Shown: one piece after another, positions 15,554 to 23,104 of the stretch
Layout: the number at the start of each line of letters is the position of its first letter
Position numbering within the stretch: the first letter of the stretch is position 1
Assembly (NCBI GenBank): GCA_005798445.1
Contig: SYJG01000143.1
Coordinates: forward strand, 1-36,697
Length of the DNA stretch: 36,697 bases
Source: Planctomyces sp.
Lineage (GTDB): Bacteria; Planctomycetota; Planctomycetia; Planctomycetales; Planctomycetaceae
Direction: 5' to 3'
The notes under the pieces: model-generated
Databases searched by the model: none
What the model was told of the DNA's origin: nothing
What the model saw: only the letters and a program-made list of their open reading frames with translations
Translations under genes and position numbers: made by a program

Positions 15554-16339
15554 TTACGTTGATCTTTTGCCATCCGGCCTCAGACAATTGATCGCGTTGC
15601 GGAGCGCGGCTTGGTAGATCCAAAGATCTCCGCCATAGGCGATGAGCTTGAAGCCGCGTGCGAGTTGGGCTTCCCCTTCGGCGATGCTGGTGACGAGGAC
15701 GGCCGGTGACTTGTTATGAGCTTGGCACGCGGCGAACACGCGATCGGTGGCGGCAAGCACGTTCGGGTGATTCATCTGCCCGGCAACACCCAGCGAGAGG
15801 GTGAGGTCGTAAAGTCCGATCCAGAGGGCGTCGATGCCGGGGACGGCGGCGATCTCTTCGACGTGTTCCAGGCCGCGAGCGGTTTCGATTTGCGCGATGA
15901 GCAGCGTTTCGTCGTTGGCGGATTGGACCGTCTCCGGAATCGAGCTGCCGCGGTAGTCGTCGTGAGCGATCGCAAAGGCGGCACCTCGGCGGCCGTCGGG
16001 CGGGTACTTCGCCGAGCTGACCAGCAGGCGAGCTTGGTCCGCGCTCTCGCACATTGGGATCATGACTCCCATTGCTCCCATGTCGAGGACGTTGGCGACG
16101 AAGTGGTACTCGGTCGCGGGGATGCGGACGATCGGGACCAGTTCGGACTTCGGAGTCGTCGCAATCAGCATGCGGATGGTTTCGATGCTCCAGCCGGAGT
16201 GTTCCATGTCGAAGAGGGCGAACTCGGCACCGGCGTTGGCGGCGATGCGGGCAATGCCGGTCGTGTTGAACTCGAACAGCATTGTGCCGATGGAAACGCC
16301 TCCCTCGCGAAGTTTTTGTTTGACAGTGTTGCGAATCAT
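15554..16339 (-). CDS. HpcH/HpaI-family aldolase
   Basis: This is a 261-aa class II (metal-dependent) pyruvate aldolase of the HpcH/HpaI family, which cleaves 2-keto-3-deoxy or 4-hydroxy-2-oxo acids into pyruvate and an aldehyde. Diagnostic segments are GAEFALFDMEHSG, VPIVRIPATE, MGAMGVMIPMCESA (metal/phosphate region), KYPPDGRRGAA and LIAQIETARGLEHVEEIAAV with the metal-ligand Glu. The IGLYDLTLSLGVAG segment matches the conserved D-L of the family. Full-length by family standard (about 250-265 aa). Substrate specificity (rhamnonate, hydroxyheptanedioate or other) cannot be read from the sequence. It is downstream of the esterase-like gene on the same strand, with a palindromic element between them. 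Confidence 0.9.
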   Translation of the reverse strand: MIRNTVKQKLREGGVSIGTMLFEFNTTGIARIAANAGAEFALFDMEHSGWSIETIRMLIATTPKSELVPIVRIPATEYHFVANVLDMGAMGVMIPMCESADQARLLVSSAKYPPDGRRGAAFAIAHDDYRGSSIPETVQSANDETLLIAQIETARGLEHVEEIAAVPGIDALWIGLYDLTLSLGVAGQMNHPNVLAATDRVFAACQAHNKSPAVLVTSIAEGEAQLARGFKLIAYGGDLWIYQAALRNAINCLRPDGKRST

Positions 16340-16358
16340 GGAGTTTCCAATTTTCGGA

Positions 16359-16441
16359 GGATGGCCGCCCTCGGCCGTCGCCTCGTGATTTCAGATTTCA
16401 GATTTCAGATTTCAAAACCCAGACGGCCGAGGGCGGCCATC
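16359..16441. repeat. Palindromic element with GATTTCA microrepeats
   Basis: Perfect 20-base arms (GATGGCCGCCCTCGGCCGTC and its complement, 16360-16379 and 16422-16441) surround a centre containing four tandem copies of GATTTCA. The right arm ends one base before the stop codon of the esterase-like gene. The same element, with related 7-base microrepeats, lies in frame inside the gene at 23105-26029. Confidence 0.9.
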
Positions 16442-18820
16442 TTACGGATTGATCAGCCACTTCGCCGGACCGTCTCGCGTTGGCGTGCCGGGTGTCAGTC
16501 GATTCCAGCCATCGACGGTTTGTTCCTGAATCACACGACGGTCAGAGCGATCGGGTTCGATAAAGTCGGGAATATCGCCGATCGTTAGTGCTCCGGGAAT
16601 CAGACTGGCATGGGATGTCAGAACCAACGAGTCCGCCAGCAGCGATCGCCAGCTCGACAAACCGCCGACGGTGTAGATCGCGGTGACGTCCTCTTCAATG
16701 AGTCCGGCCAGCAGCGCGAGCAGTGGAGCTTGCGGCTCCGACGGCGCGGGGAGCGCCGAATCGTCATCGCGAGGCTGACGAAACCGGGAGTTCGGCGAAT
16801 TTGGCGGCGTGAGCGATTCGCCCCACAGCATCAAGGCTCGGCCTTTGAATTGTGTTCGCAGCCAGGCCAGGGCGACTCGGACGTCTTGCAGTTGTTGGCC
16901 GAGCAGCGGTCGGCCAAGCATCTGCGCCGTCGAGGAGGTCGAGGTTGCTGAACTTCGCCGGCCGTGATTGTCGCCGAGGGTCGATTCGCCAATGCCGATC
17001 GGATCGACCAGACAGACGGCCGCACCGCGTTCGAGCAGCGCGGCGATGTCGTCCGCCCGTTCCTTCAACAGCCGAGTTTTCCCCTGCGAGCAGATCGCGA
17101 CGACAACGTGGGGCACGTTTTTAACGTGCCCGTCTGGTTCGGGCACGTTGGAAACGTGCCCCACGAGCAACTGCACCGCCACTCGATCACGCGGCGAGCG
17201 TGACAACACGACGGATGTCACCGCGATCGAACCAACTCGTTCGACACGAACGTTCTGATGCACAAGCTGCGGCCCAGCAGCGTCGATGCCGAGCAACCTC
17301 GCCCAGCGGCGACAAAGCTCGCGCCGATGCTCGGCGTACGACGGCTGATTCGTTTGAGCGGTCATGTTGTCCGCCGCCAACCGATCGGCCAACTCGGTCG
17401 TCATCTGCGAGAGCGACTTCGGTTTCAGCTCGGCTTTGAGTTCCGGAGTCCAGCAGCGCAGCCGATCGGCGGGCAGACGCGCGCTGAATTCGGTCTCCGG
17501 CGTGACCTCGATGCCGAACCACGAGCGGAACGCTTCGTGAATGCGGACGCGATGTGTCTTGCCGATGTGCGTGCAGTGCGTGTCGGTCGGCGACGAGCCG
17601 GTGACGGCTCCTTGGCCGTGCGTGAACGCGAGGAAGTCGGCGTGGTCGTAGAAGCCGAAGACCGTTTGCAGCCGCTTCCAGACGGGATCGCGGTCTTGGT
17701 CCCACTTGAACTCGTGAGCGTAGGCCAGCCGGCGCGGCGCGATGCCTGCAACGATCGCCCACGGCAGGAAGCCGCCTGCGGCCGAGTCGCGCAGGTTGCG
17801 AGTCGATTCCCAACTGCCGCTGCCGGCGTAGTTGAACGACCTCTCGGCATCGTCCGGGAGCGGGTGCCGAGTTTCCGGCTGCGGCCCGCCGAAGTTGAAC
17901 GGTACGACCGCCGCGAATCGTTCGTCGAGTGCGCCGGTCACAGCCGCTGGATCGCCGCCGCCAGCAACCGCTCCGAGCAGAACCAATCGCTTCGGATCGA
18001 CTCCCGGCTGAGCCAGCAGCACGTCCGCTCCACGCATCATGTCCCAGGCCATCCAGCCGACGAGGCTCTCGCCGACCAAACTGAGCTGCATCGCGCTGTC
18101 GTAACGAAAGTAATAGTCGGCATGTCCGACTCGGTACGGCTTGTCGAAGTCGGCGGCGGTCGCGAACGGATGCTGCCGCCGCTCGCCGTGACCGACTTGA
18201 TCCATGACCAGTACGACACAACCGGCTCGTGCCCAGGTCATCCCCATGTCTTGCAGTTCGCCGTGTTCCTTCGGAGTGTGATGCGCGTGACAGATCAAGA
18301 TTCCGGGCAACTTTGGAATGCTGGCGAGCGGGGCAGCGTCAGCTCCCCGGTCGTTGAATTCGCCACACCGGGGGGCTGACGCCGCCCCGCTCGCCGACCT
18401 CGTCGAGGGGCGATACCGATTCGCCGAGACCCACCAGCCGGGGCGGCTCTCGAAGAGGATGTTCTCGATGACGAAGCCGTCGCCATCGAACGTCGCGGCG
18501 ACTCGCACCGGGACCGACTGCGGCGGCTCCGGCCACGCACCGAGCGAGGCTCTCAGTGCGTCGAGTTTTTTCTTGCGGAAGCGTTCCCAGTCCTCACGCG
18601 TCTTGATCTGCCGCCACTCGTCCGTGCTACGATCGTTGGCGTTCCTGAGCCGCTGCTGTTGCTGATCCCGAACCTGACTGGCAAAGGCTTCTCGTTCCGC
18701 AGCGGGGACAACGTTCGTGTCGAGCGTTCGCAGCGTTTTGATGAGCGGCTCGTCAGCATTGGCCGCTCCGAGACCCAGGCTCAACAGCACGCAAGCTGGG
18801 GTCAGGTCTTCAAATTTCAT
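16442..18820 (-). CDS. Exported tandem alpha/beta-hydrolase (acetyl-xylan-esterase-like), first domain probably inactive
   Basis: This 792-aa protein has a hydrophobic N-terminus (ACVLLSLGLGAANADE) that looks like a signal peptide, though its N-region is acidic because the first codons lie in a repeat (18798-18924). Domain 1 (about 90-460) resembles the acetyl-xylan-esterase/Abhydrolase_7 group: GILICHAHHTPKEHGE, VVLVMDQVGHGERR, then an elbow LVLLGAVAGGGDPA where the usual nucleophile serine position is alanine, and HGQG further on. Domain 2 (about 540-790) is a second alpha/beta-hydrolase-like fold (LLERGAAVCLVDPIGIGES, LMLWGESLTP) that retains a serine in a GES elbow. Two palindromes are translated in frame (residues about 142-166 and 552-571). 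Polysaccharide deacetylation is a plausible role, inferred only. Confidence 0.75.
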   Translation of the reverse strand: MKFEDLTPACVLLSLGLGAANADEPLIKTLRTLDTNVVPAAEREAFASQVRDQQQQRLRNANDRSTDEWRQIKTREDWERFRKKKLDALRASLGAWPEPPQSVPVRVAATFDGDGFVIENILFESRPGWWVSANRYRPSTRSASGAASAPRCGEFNDRGADAAPLASIPKLPGILICHAHHTPKEHGELQDMGMTWARAGCVVLVMDQVGHGERRQHPFATAADFDKPYRVGHADYYFRYDSAMQLSLVGESLVGWMAWDMMRGADVLLAQPGVDPKRLVLLGAVAGGGDPAAVTGALDERFAAVVPFNFGGPQPETRHPLPDDAERSFNYAGSGSWESTRNLRDSAAGGFLPWAIVAGIAPRRLAYAHEFKWDQDRDPVWKRLQTVFGFYDHADFLAFTHGQGAVTGSSPTDTHCTHIGKTHRVRIHEAFRSWFGIEVTPETEFSARLPADRLRCWTPELKAELKPKSLSQMTTELADRLAADNMTAQTNQPSYAEHRRELCRRWARLLGIDAAGPQLVHQNVRVERVGSIAVTSVVLSRSPRDRVAVQLLVGHVSNVPEPDGHVKNVPHVVVAICSQGKTRLLKERADDIAALLERGAAVCLVDPIGIGESTLGDNHGRRSSATSTSSTAQMLGRPLLGQQLQDVRVALAWLRTQFKGRALMLWGESLTPPNSPNSRFRQPRDDDSALPAPSEPQAPLLALLAGLIEEDVTAIYTVGGLSSWRSLLADSLVLTSHASLIPGALTIGDIPDFIEPDRSDRRVIQEQTVDGWNRLTPGTPTRDGPAKWLINP
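17108..17164. repeat. Palindromic element inside the hydrolase gene
   Basis: Arms 17108-17131 and 17141-17164 match at 22 of 24. Each arm is itself a hairpin GGGCACGTT/AACGTGCCC, and both mismatches fall in its three-base loop (TTT versus TCC). It is read in frame as VGHVSNVPEPDGHVKNVPHV, between the two hydrolase domains or at the start of the second. Confidence 0.9.
18323..18395. repeat. REP-like doublet inside the hydrolase gene
   Basis: Arms 18323-18352 and 18366-18395 match at 27 of 30. They share the outer word GGCGAGCGG and a GTCA loop with the elements at 19485, 35761 and 36670. Two of the three differences (A-T versus G-C) are a compensatory pair in the arm's own stem. It is read in frame as part of the first hydrolase domain. 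Confidence 0.85.
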
Positions 18821-18924
18821 TTTTGGCTCCGCGATTCATCACTGACTCTGTTCTCACACCGCCATCCCAAACCAAATCGATCTCCATTCGCAGTGCCAAA
18901 AATGAAATTTGAAGACCTGACCCC
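18798..18924. repeat. Perfect 30-base inverted repeat supplying the hydrolase start codon
   Basis: Arms 18798-18827 and 18895-18924 are identical over 30 bases, with a 67-base centre. Each arm carries an outward-facing ATG and encodes MKFEDLTP. The left arm provides the start codon and first eight residues of the hydrolase; the right arm gives the same start to a short plus-strand ORF that has no other support. Confidence 0.92.
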
Positions 18925-19034
18925 TGATCTCAAACGGAGTGGGTTCATTTCCGAACTCGCGGTGAGGTCAGTATTCTGCGTCTTTGACTGCGGACATCAG
19001 ACACAACCACTCATCCAACGACAAGGTGCCGACC

Positions 19035-19481
19035 ATGAGCAGCCCGGAAGCCAAGGCCAAAGAACTCGGACTCACGTTCACGGAAGTGAAGCCCGGATAC
19101 CTCAATTTGTGTGCGAAGACGGGGAACCTGCTGTTCTCCTCGGGGCACACCAGCGACATGAAAGGGAAGCTCGGCCGCGACCTGACCGTCGAGCAGGGCT
19201 ACGCGGCGGCTCGCGAGTGCATGGTCAAGATCCTGAACTCGGTGCATCACACGCACGGGACACTGGACGGCCTGCGGTGCGTAAAGTTGCTCGGCTGTGT
19301 GAATTCGACGCAGGACTTCACCGATCAGCACCTCGTCGTCAACGGAGCGTCGGACCTGATCCATCAGCTCTACGGCAAAGAAGGTGACGGCTGGCATGCT
19401 CGCAGCGCGCTGGGCTTCGCGTCGCTGCCGACGGGGCCGGCGGTCGAGGTCGAGGCAATTTTCGAGATCAACGCGACATAA
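19035..19481 (+). CDS. RidA/YjgF family protein
   Basis: This is a 148-aa protein of the RidA (YjgF/YER057c/UK114) superfamily, whose best-known members hydrolyse reactive enamine/imine intermediates to ketoacids. Segments seen are KELGLTFTEVKPGYLNLCAK then GNLLFSSGHTSD (the conserved strand after the N-terminal turn), GYAAARECMVKIL, and the C-terminal SLPTGPAVEVEAIFEIN, which matches the family's V-E-(I/V)-E-A end. Residues around Arg 125-130 (HARSALGFASLP) match the region carrying the catalytic arginine. The length of about 150 fits the longer subgroup rather than the 128-aa RidA type, so activity is uncertain. The ATG at 19035 is preferred over one 51 bases upstream because AAGGTG precedes it. 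Confidence 0.88.
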   Translation: MSSPEAKAKELGLTFTEVKPGYLNLCAKTGNLLFSSGHTSDMKGKLGRDLTVEQGYAAARECMVKILNSVHHTHGTLDGLRCVKLLGCVNSTQDFTDQHLVVNGASDLIHQLYGKEGDGWHARSALGFASLPTGPAVEVEAIFEINAT

Positions 19482-19484
19482 GTC

Positions 19485-19587
19485 GGCGAGCGGCTGGGCG
19501 TCAGCCCACCGAGTCCGTCGTAATTCTGTAATACTCACGGGCGGTCAAATTCCATTGACTCGGAGGGCTGACGCCCTACCGCTCGCC
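19485..19587. repeat. REP-like doublet between RidA and PQQ-propeller genes
   Basis: Arms 19485-19515 and 19557-19587 match at 28 of 31, with outer word GGCGAGCGG and hairpin GGGC-GTCA-GCCC. Two of the three differences swap T-A for A-T at paired stem positions, keeping each hairpin. It occupies nearly the whole intergenic space and ends 29 bases before the next start codon. Confidence 0.88.
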
Positions 19588-19616
19588 TTCGTGGCGAGGG
19601 AGGCACGGAGATTTTC

Positions 19617-20852
19617 ATGAGCGTGAACCGACGTTTGCTGCTGGCGAGTTTGATGTGTGCGTCGCTTTGTCAGTGCGCGGTCGATGCTGAGGGCGACTGG
19701 CCGCAGTGGCGTGGGCCGTCGAGCGATGGGAATTCGACCGAGAGCAACATTCCGGTGACTTGGGACGACAAGTCCGTTGTTTGGAAAACTGAATTGCCAG
19801 GGAACGGTCAGTCGTCGCCGGTGATTCTTGGCGATCGTATTTTCCTGACGTCTTCGCTCGAAGCCGGAAAGCAGCGAGTCGTTTTTGGCCTCGATCGCAA
19901 AACGGGCAAGCTGCTCTGGCAGGAGACCGTTTGGACCGGAACTCCCGAAGCGACGCACAAGATGAACGGCTGGGCGACAGCGACCTGTGCGACCGACGGC
20001 AAACATGTCGTGGCGTTCTTCGGCAAGGGAGGCATCCACGGCTTCGATCTGGATGGCAAGAAGCTCTGGTCGAAAGACCTCGGCAAGTTCGACGGGCCTT
20101 GGGGAGCCGCCGCGTCGCCGCTGATCGTGGATGGTTTGGTCATTCAAAATTGTGACGCGGTTGGTGAAGCGTCGTTGCTGGCTCTCGAAGTGGCATCAGG
20201 CAAAGTGGTCTGGCAAACGCCGCGAGACGTTCCGCCGCGCGGTGGCTGGAGCTCTCCGGTGCTCGTGAATGCTGGCTCGCGGCGCGAAGTAGTGCTCAAC
20301 GGCGAAGAGGTCGTCACGGGCTACGACCCGCTCTCCGGTAAAAAGCTCTGGACCTGCAAAGCCTTCAACGGTCGTGGTGAGCCGACAGTGACTCCAGGTC
20401 ACGGCCTGTTGTACGTCGTCAACGGCAAGCCAGGTGACTTCTACGCTCTGCGACCCGGCGGCGAGGGCGACGTCACGCAGTCGCACTTGGCTTGGCACAC
20501 GCCACGCAAGAGCGGTCGCGATCAGCCTTCGCCGATCGTCGTGGGAGACTACGTTCTTGTCGTCAGCATGGACGGCTTTGGATTCTGCTACCACGCGCTC
20601 AGCGGCAAAGAACTCTGGAAGGAACGATTGGGAGGCACTCACACATCGTCACCGATCGCCGCCGGAGGATTGGCGTACTTTCAAGACGAGTCCGGCAAAA
20701 CGACCGTCATCAAGCCGGGGCCAAAGCTGGAGATCGTGGCCGAAAACACGGTCCCCGCGACAGCAATGGAAGTTTTTCGAGCGTCCCTGACTCCGTCGCT
20801 CGGCCAAGTGTTTTCGAGGTCTGACACAACGCTGTACTGTTTCGGCAAGTAG
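19617..20852 (+). CDS. PQQ-binding-like beta-propeller protein, exported
   Basis: This is a 411-aa protein with an N-terminal signal peptide (RRLLLASLMCASLCQC, then DAEGDWPQWRGPSSDGNSTE). A lipobox reading around LCQC is possible. The body is built of repeated blades with G-K-(L/V)-x-W motifs typical of PQQ-like propellers: RKTGKLLWQETVW, DGKKLWSKDLG, SGKVVWQTPRD, SGKKLWTCKAF, SGKELWKERLG. Proteins of this type are very common in planctomycetes; many do not bind PQQ and are annotated only as outer-membrane or periplasmic propellers, so enzymatic activity should not be assumed. The WPQWRGP motif just after the signal is the usual lead-in. GGAG stands seven bases before the ATG. It is followed by a long hairpin element and an alcohol dehydrogenase gene. 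Confidence 0.92.
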   Translation: MSVNRRLLLASLMCASLCQCAVDAEGDWPQWRGPSSDGNSTESNIPVTWDDKSVVWKTELPGNGQSSPVILGDRIFLTSSLEAGKQRVVFGLDRKTGKLLWQETVWTGTPEATHKMNGWATATCATDGKHVVAFFGKGGIHGFDLDGKKLWSKDLGKFDGPWGAAASPLIVDGLVIQNCDAVGEASLLALEVASGKVVWQTPRDVPPRGGWSSPVLVNAGSRREVVLNGEEVVTGYDPLSGKKLWTCKAFNGRGEPTVTPGHGLLYVVNGKPGDFYALRPGGEGDVTQSHLAWHTPRKSGRDQPSPIVVGDYVLVVSMDGFGFCYHALSGKELWKERLGGTHTSSPIAAGGLAYFQDESGKTTVIKPGPKLEIVAENTVPATAMEVFRASLTPSLGQVFSRSDTTLYCFGK

Positions 20853-20870
20853 CCATCAAACCCCTTCCTC

Positions 20871-20972
20871 CCACCGGGCTTGCTCCGGTGGCTCGTTGGC
20901 CTTCGCACTACTCTGCCGATCAAACGATCGAGTAGTGCGGAAGCCAATGAACCACCGGGGCAAGCCCGGTGG
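20871..20972. repeat. Long imperfect palindrome between PQQ-propeller and dehydrogenase genes
   Basis: Arms 20871-20912 and 20930-20972 match over about 43 bases with five differences. The outer part of each arm is its own hairpin CCACCGG ... CCGGTGG, and one difference lies in its loop. It begins 19 bases after the stop at 20852 and ends 32 bases before the next start, so it could separate the two transcripts or act as a stable mRNA 3' end. Confidence 0.85.
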
Positions 20973-21004
20973 GGAAACTAAAAACAAAGACCAAAGGAAA
21001 CGAC

Positions 21005-21973
21005 ATGCTCGCAGGACAATTCACCGCACCGCATCGCATTGATCTCGTAGAAGCGCCGGAGCCGCAGCTCACGCCGGGGGGCAGCGGCGAGATGATCTTT
21101 GAGCCGGAGCTGACGTGCCTCTGCGGGTCGGACACGCCGTACTTCACTTGGAGCGGCGAGTGGCCGATCCGTTTGGGACATTCGCTGCACGAGATGATCG
21201 GGCGCGTCGTCGCGACCAACGGGACACGCTGGAAGATCGGCGACCGAGTCCTCTGCGTGCCGCCGGAACAGAACGGCTTGTGGGAGCGCTACATCGTCTC
21301 GGAAGATCGTGGCGTTGCGATCGACTCGCGTTGCACCGACGCGCAAGCCGTGCTCGCTCAGCCGTTGGGGACCGCACTGTTCGCGCTAAAGAAGCTGCCG
21401 ACGCTGGTTGATCTCGACGTGGCGATTGTCGGGCAAGGCCCGATGGGGCAGCTCTTCAACATGAGTGTGAAGGCACTCGGTGCTCGGCAAGTCATCGGCA
21501 TCGACAAGCTGGAATCGCGGCTGAAAACCAGTTGGAAATGCGGAGTGACTTCGACGATCTGCAATGCCGTCGATGATCCGGTCGCGAAGCTCAAAGAACT
21601 GACCGGCGGCAAGGGAGCCGACATCGTCATCGAGGCGGTCGGCCACGCCGAACAGCAATTCAACCTGTGCATCGATCTGCTCGGTTACGGCGGACGCATT
21701 CTGTATTTCGGAGTCGCGCCGGAGATCATCAACGGGCTGCGGTGGCGGGACTTGATCTTCAAGAACGGCACGGTCCACACCAGCATCATCCCAGACTTCA
21801 CACGGGACTTCCCGCTGGCGATGCAGTGGATTGCCGAGCGTCGCGTCAACGTCGATCCGCTGGTGACGCACACGTTCAAGCTGGCCGAAATCCAAACCGC
21901 GTTCGAGACGTTCCGAGATCGTCGCGACGGCGCGATCAAAGTCTTCGTCGAGTTCCCGGCCTACCGCCGCTAA
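21005..21973 (+). CDS. Zinc-type alcohol dehydrogenase-like protein (MDR superfamily)
   Basis: This is a 322-aa protein. The catalytic-zinc cysteine region ELTCLCGSDTPYF and the GHSLHEMIGRVV segment match the medium-chain dehydrogenase/reductase family, and the Rossmann site is VAIVGQGPMGQLFNM with IGIDKLESRL for the nucleotide ribose. The structural-zinc lobe with four closely spaced cysteines is absent: the chain goes directly from VLCVPPEQNG to LWERYIV. That makes it shorter than typical sorbitol or threonine dehydrogenases of about 345 aa. VIEAVGHAEQQFN and LYFGVAPE are conserved downstream. Substrate cannot be predicted. The start at 21005 is chosen for its AAAGGA site; an in-frame GTG at 20969 lies inside the palindrome. 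Confidence 0.88.
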   Translation: MLAGQFTAPHRIDLVEAPEPQLTPGGSGEMIFEPELTCLCGSDTPYFTWSGEWPIRLGHSLHEMIGRVVATNGTRWKIGDRVLCVPPEQNGLWERYIVSEDRGVAIDSRCTDAQAVLAQPLGTALFALKKLPTLVDLDVAIVGQGPMGQLFNMSVKALGARQVIGIDKLESRLKTSWKCGVTSTICNAVDDPVAKLKELTGGKGADIVIEAVGHAEQQFNLCIDLLGYGGRILYFGVAPEIINGLRWRDLIFKNGTVHTSIIPDFTRDFPLAMQWIAERRVNVDPLVTHTFKLAEIQTAFETFRDRRDGAIKVFVEFPAYRR

Positions 21974-22021
21974 GACGGATGGGGCGCGGTCAGCCACCGT
22001 TGCGGATCGGCTCCTGTCCTT

Positions 22022-22168
22022 GGGTGGTACCGTTTGCTTCAAGCGGTGTGCCGAAGGCATTGGAAACTGAAAGTTGGAGCGAGTCCTCAAGCAACGTCGA
22101 TTTTCCAAACGTCGGCAACCCTTAGTTTCCAATGCTGCGCACACAGTTTGAAACAAGCTGTGCCACCC
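22022..22168. repeat. REP-like doublet upstream of the CPBP protease gene
   Basis: Outer arms 22022-22051 and 22139-22168 match at 24 of 30 and inner words GCATTGGAAACT/AGTTTCCAATGC are perfect. Each outer arm forms its own hairpin around CTT/TTT; one stem pair changed C-G to A-T between arms and another position changed T to C opposite G. Most of the intergenic space is this element. Confidence 0.8.
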
Positions 22169-22214
22169 GTGCATCTTGTGGTGGGCCATGCCCACATGAC
22201 TGATTGAGTTCCTC

Positions 22215-23009
22215 ATGACCGACGCACAGTCCGCTCAGGTTTCGATCGTCGTGCTGATGCTTTCGATCAGCGCGGCGGTCTGGTGGTTGTGGGTGCGGCG
22301 TTGGAAGCGGTTTGGCGAACTTTGGCCGCGCGAGCCGGATGCCGAGAGAACTTGGAACCCCGGCATCGTGGTTCTGGCGCTGTCGCTGATCGGGTTCTTT
22401 TTGCTGGCGGGATTGCTGCCAAAGTCATCGCCTGAACCAAAGCCAATCACCGTCGAGCAAGTTCGCGAAGCATGTCTCGAACGCGGAGTCCTCGCGTTGA
22501 TCTTCATCGGCCTGTTGACCGGCTTTCGGTCGCCGACGGCGAGGGCCTTCGGCTTCACGCTGGCCAAATGGCGACAGCAAGTAGTTGTTGGTTTGGAGAC
22601 CGCTCACGCCAGCTTTCTGCCGGTGCTCGCGCTGATGACGGCGACGATTCCGTTCCGTGATGCGAGCGACAAAAACTTGCTGCTGATTCTGCTCAACCAG
22701 GACAAACGCTTTTCAACACTCGCCTGGGTCGTCTTGGCGGCGGTGATCCTCGCGCCGCTGCTGGAAGAGTTGCTGTTCCGAGTCATCCTGCTCGGCTGGC
22801 TGAAGTCGAAGCTGGCCTCCAATCACGCAGTGGGAATTTCCTCGCTGGTCTTCGCGTTCATCCACGGGCCGCTCGATGGAGCCGCGCTGCTGCCGCTGGC
22901 TCTGTTGCTCGGCACGCTGTACGACCGCCAGCAACGATTTCTGTCCGTCTTCGTGGCTCACGCGATGTTCAATCTGTGGATGATCACGCTCAACATCGCG
23001 GGGCGGTGA
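22215..23009 (+). CDS. CPBP family intramembrane metalloprotease
   Basis: This is a 264-aa multispanning membrane protein of the CPBP/Rce1-like (ABI) family. The three signature motifs are visible in order: EELLFRVILLG (EExxxR), SSLVFAFIHGPLDG (FxxxH) and VFVAHAMFNLWMI (HxxxN). Together they form the glutamyl/histidine catalytic centre inside the membrane. At least six hydrophobic stretches are present, including VSIVVLMLSISAAVWWLWV at the N-terminus and VLALSLIGFFLLAGLL. Family members process prenylated proteins in eukaryotes and bacteriocin or regulatory peptides in bacteria; the substrate here is unknown. No bacteriocin gene is adjacent. The gene is convergent with the operon ending at 23105. 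Confidence 0.92.
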   Translation: MTDAQSAQVSIVVLMLSISAAVWWLWVRRWKRFGELWPREPDAERTWNPGIVVLALSLIGFFLLAGLLPKSSPEPKPITVEQVREACLERGVLALIFIGLLTGFRSPTARAFGFTLAKWRQQVVVGLETAHASFLPVLALMTATIPFRDASDKNLLLILLNQDKRFSTLAWVVLAAVILAPLLEELLFRVILLGWLKSKLASNHAVGISSLVFAFIHGPLDGAALLPLALLLGTLYDRQQRFLSVFVAHAMFNLWMITLNIAGR

Positions 23010-23104
23010 GAGGCTGTCTCCCTGTCGCTCCGAGTCTGTGAAGAAACAGTCCCCTTGCCCGGTGGCGGAGAAAAAGTGCGTTGTCGTACCGAGAGCGTCC
23101 GGCA

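Noticed and set aside
22181-22195. Small palindrome GTGGGCCATGCCCAC
   Set aside because: Seven-base arms near the CPBP start codon could arise by chance in GC-rich DNA; not claimed as an operator.
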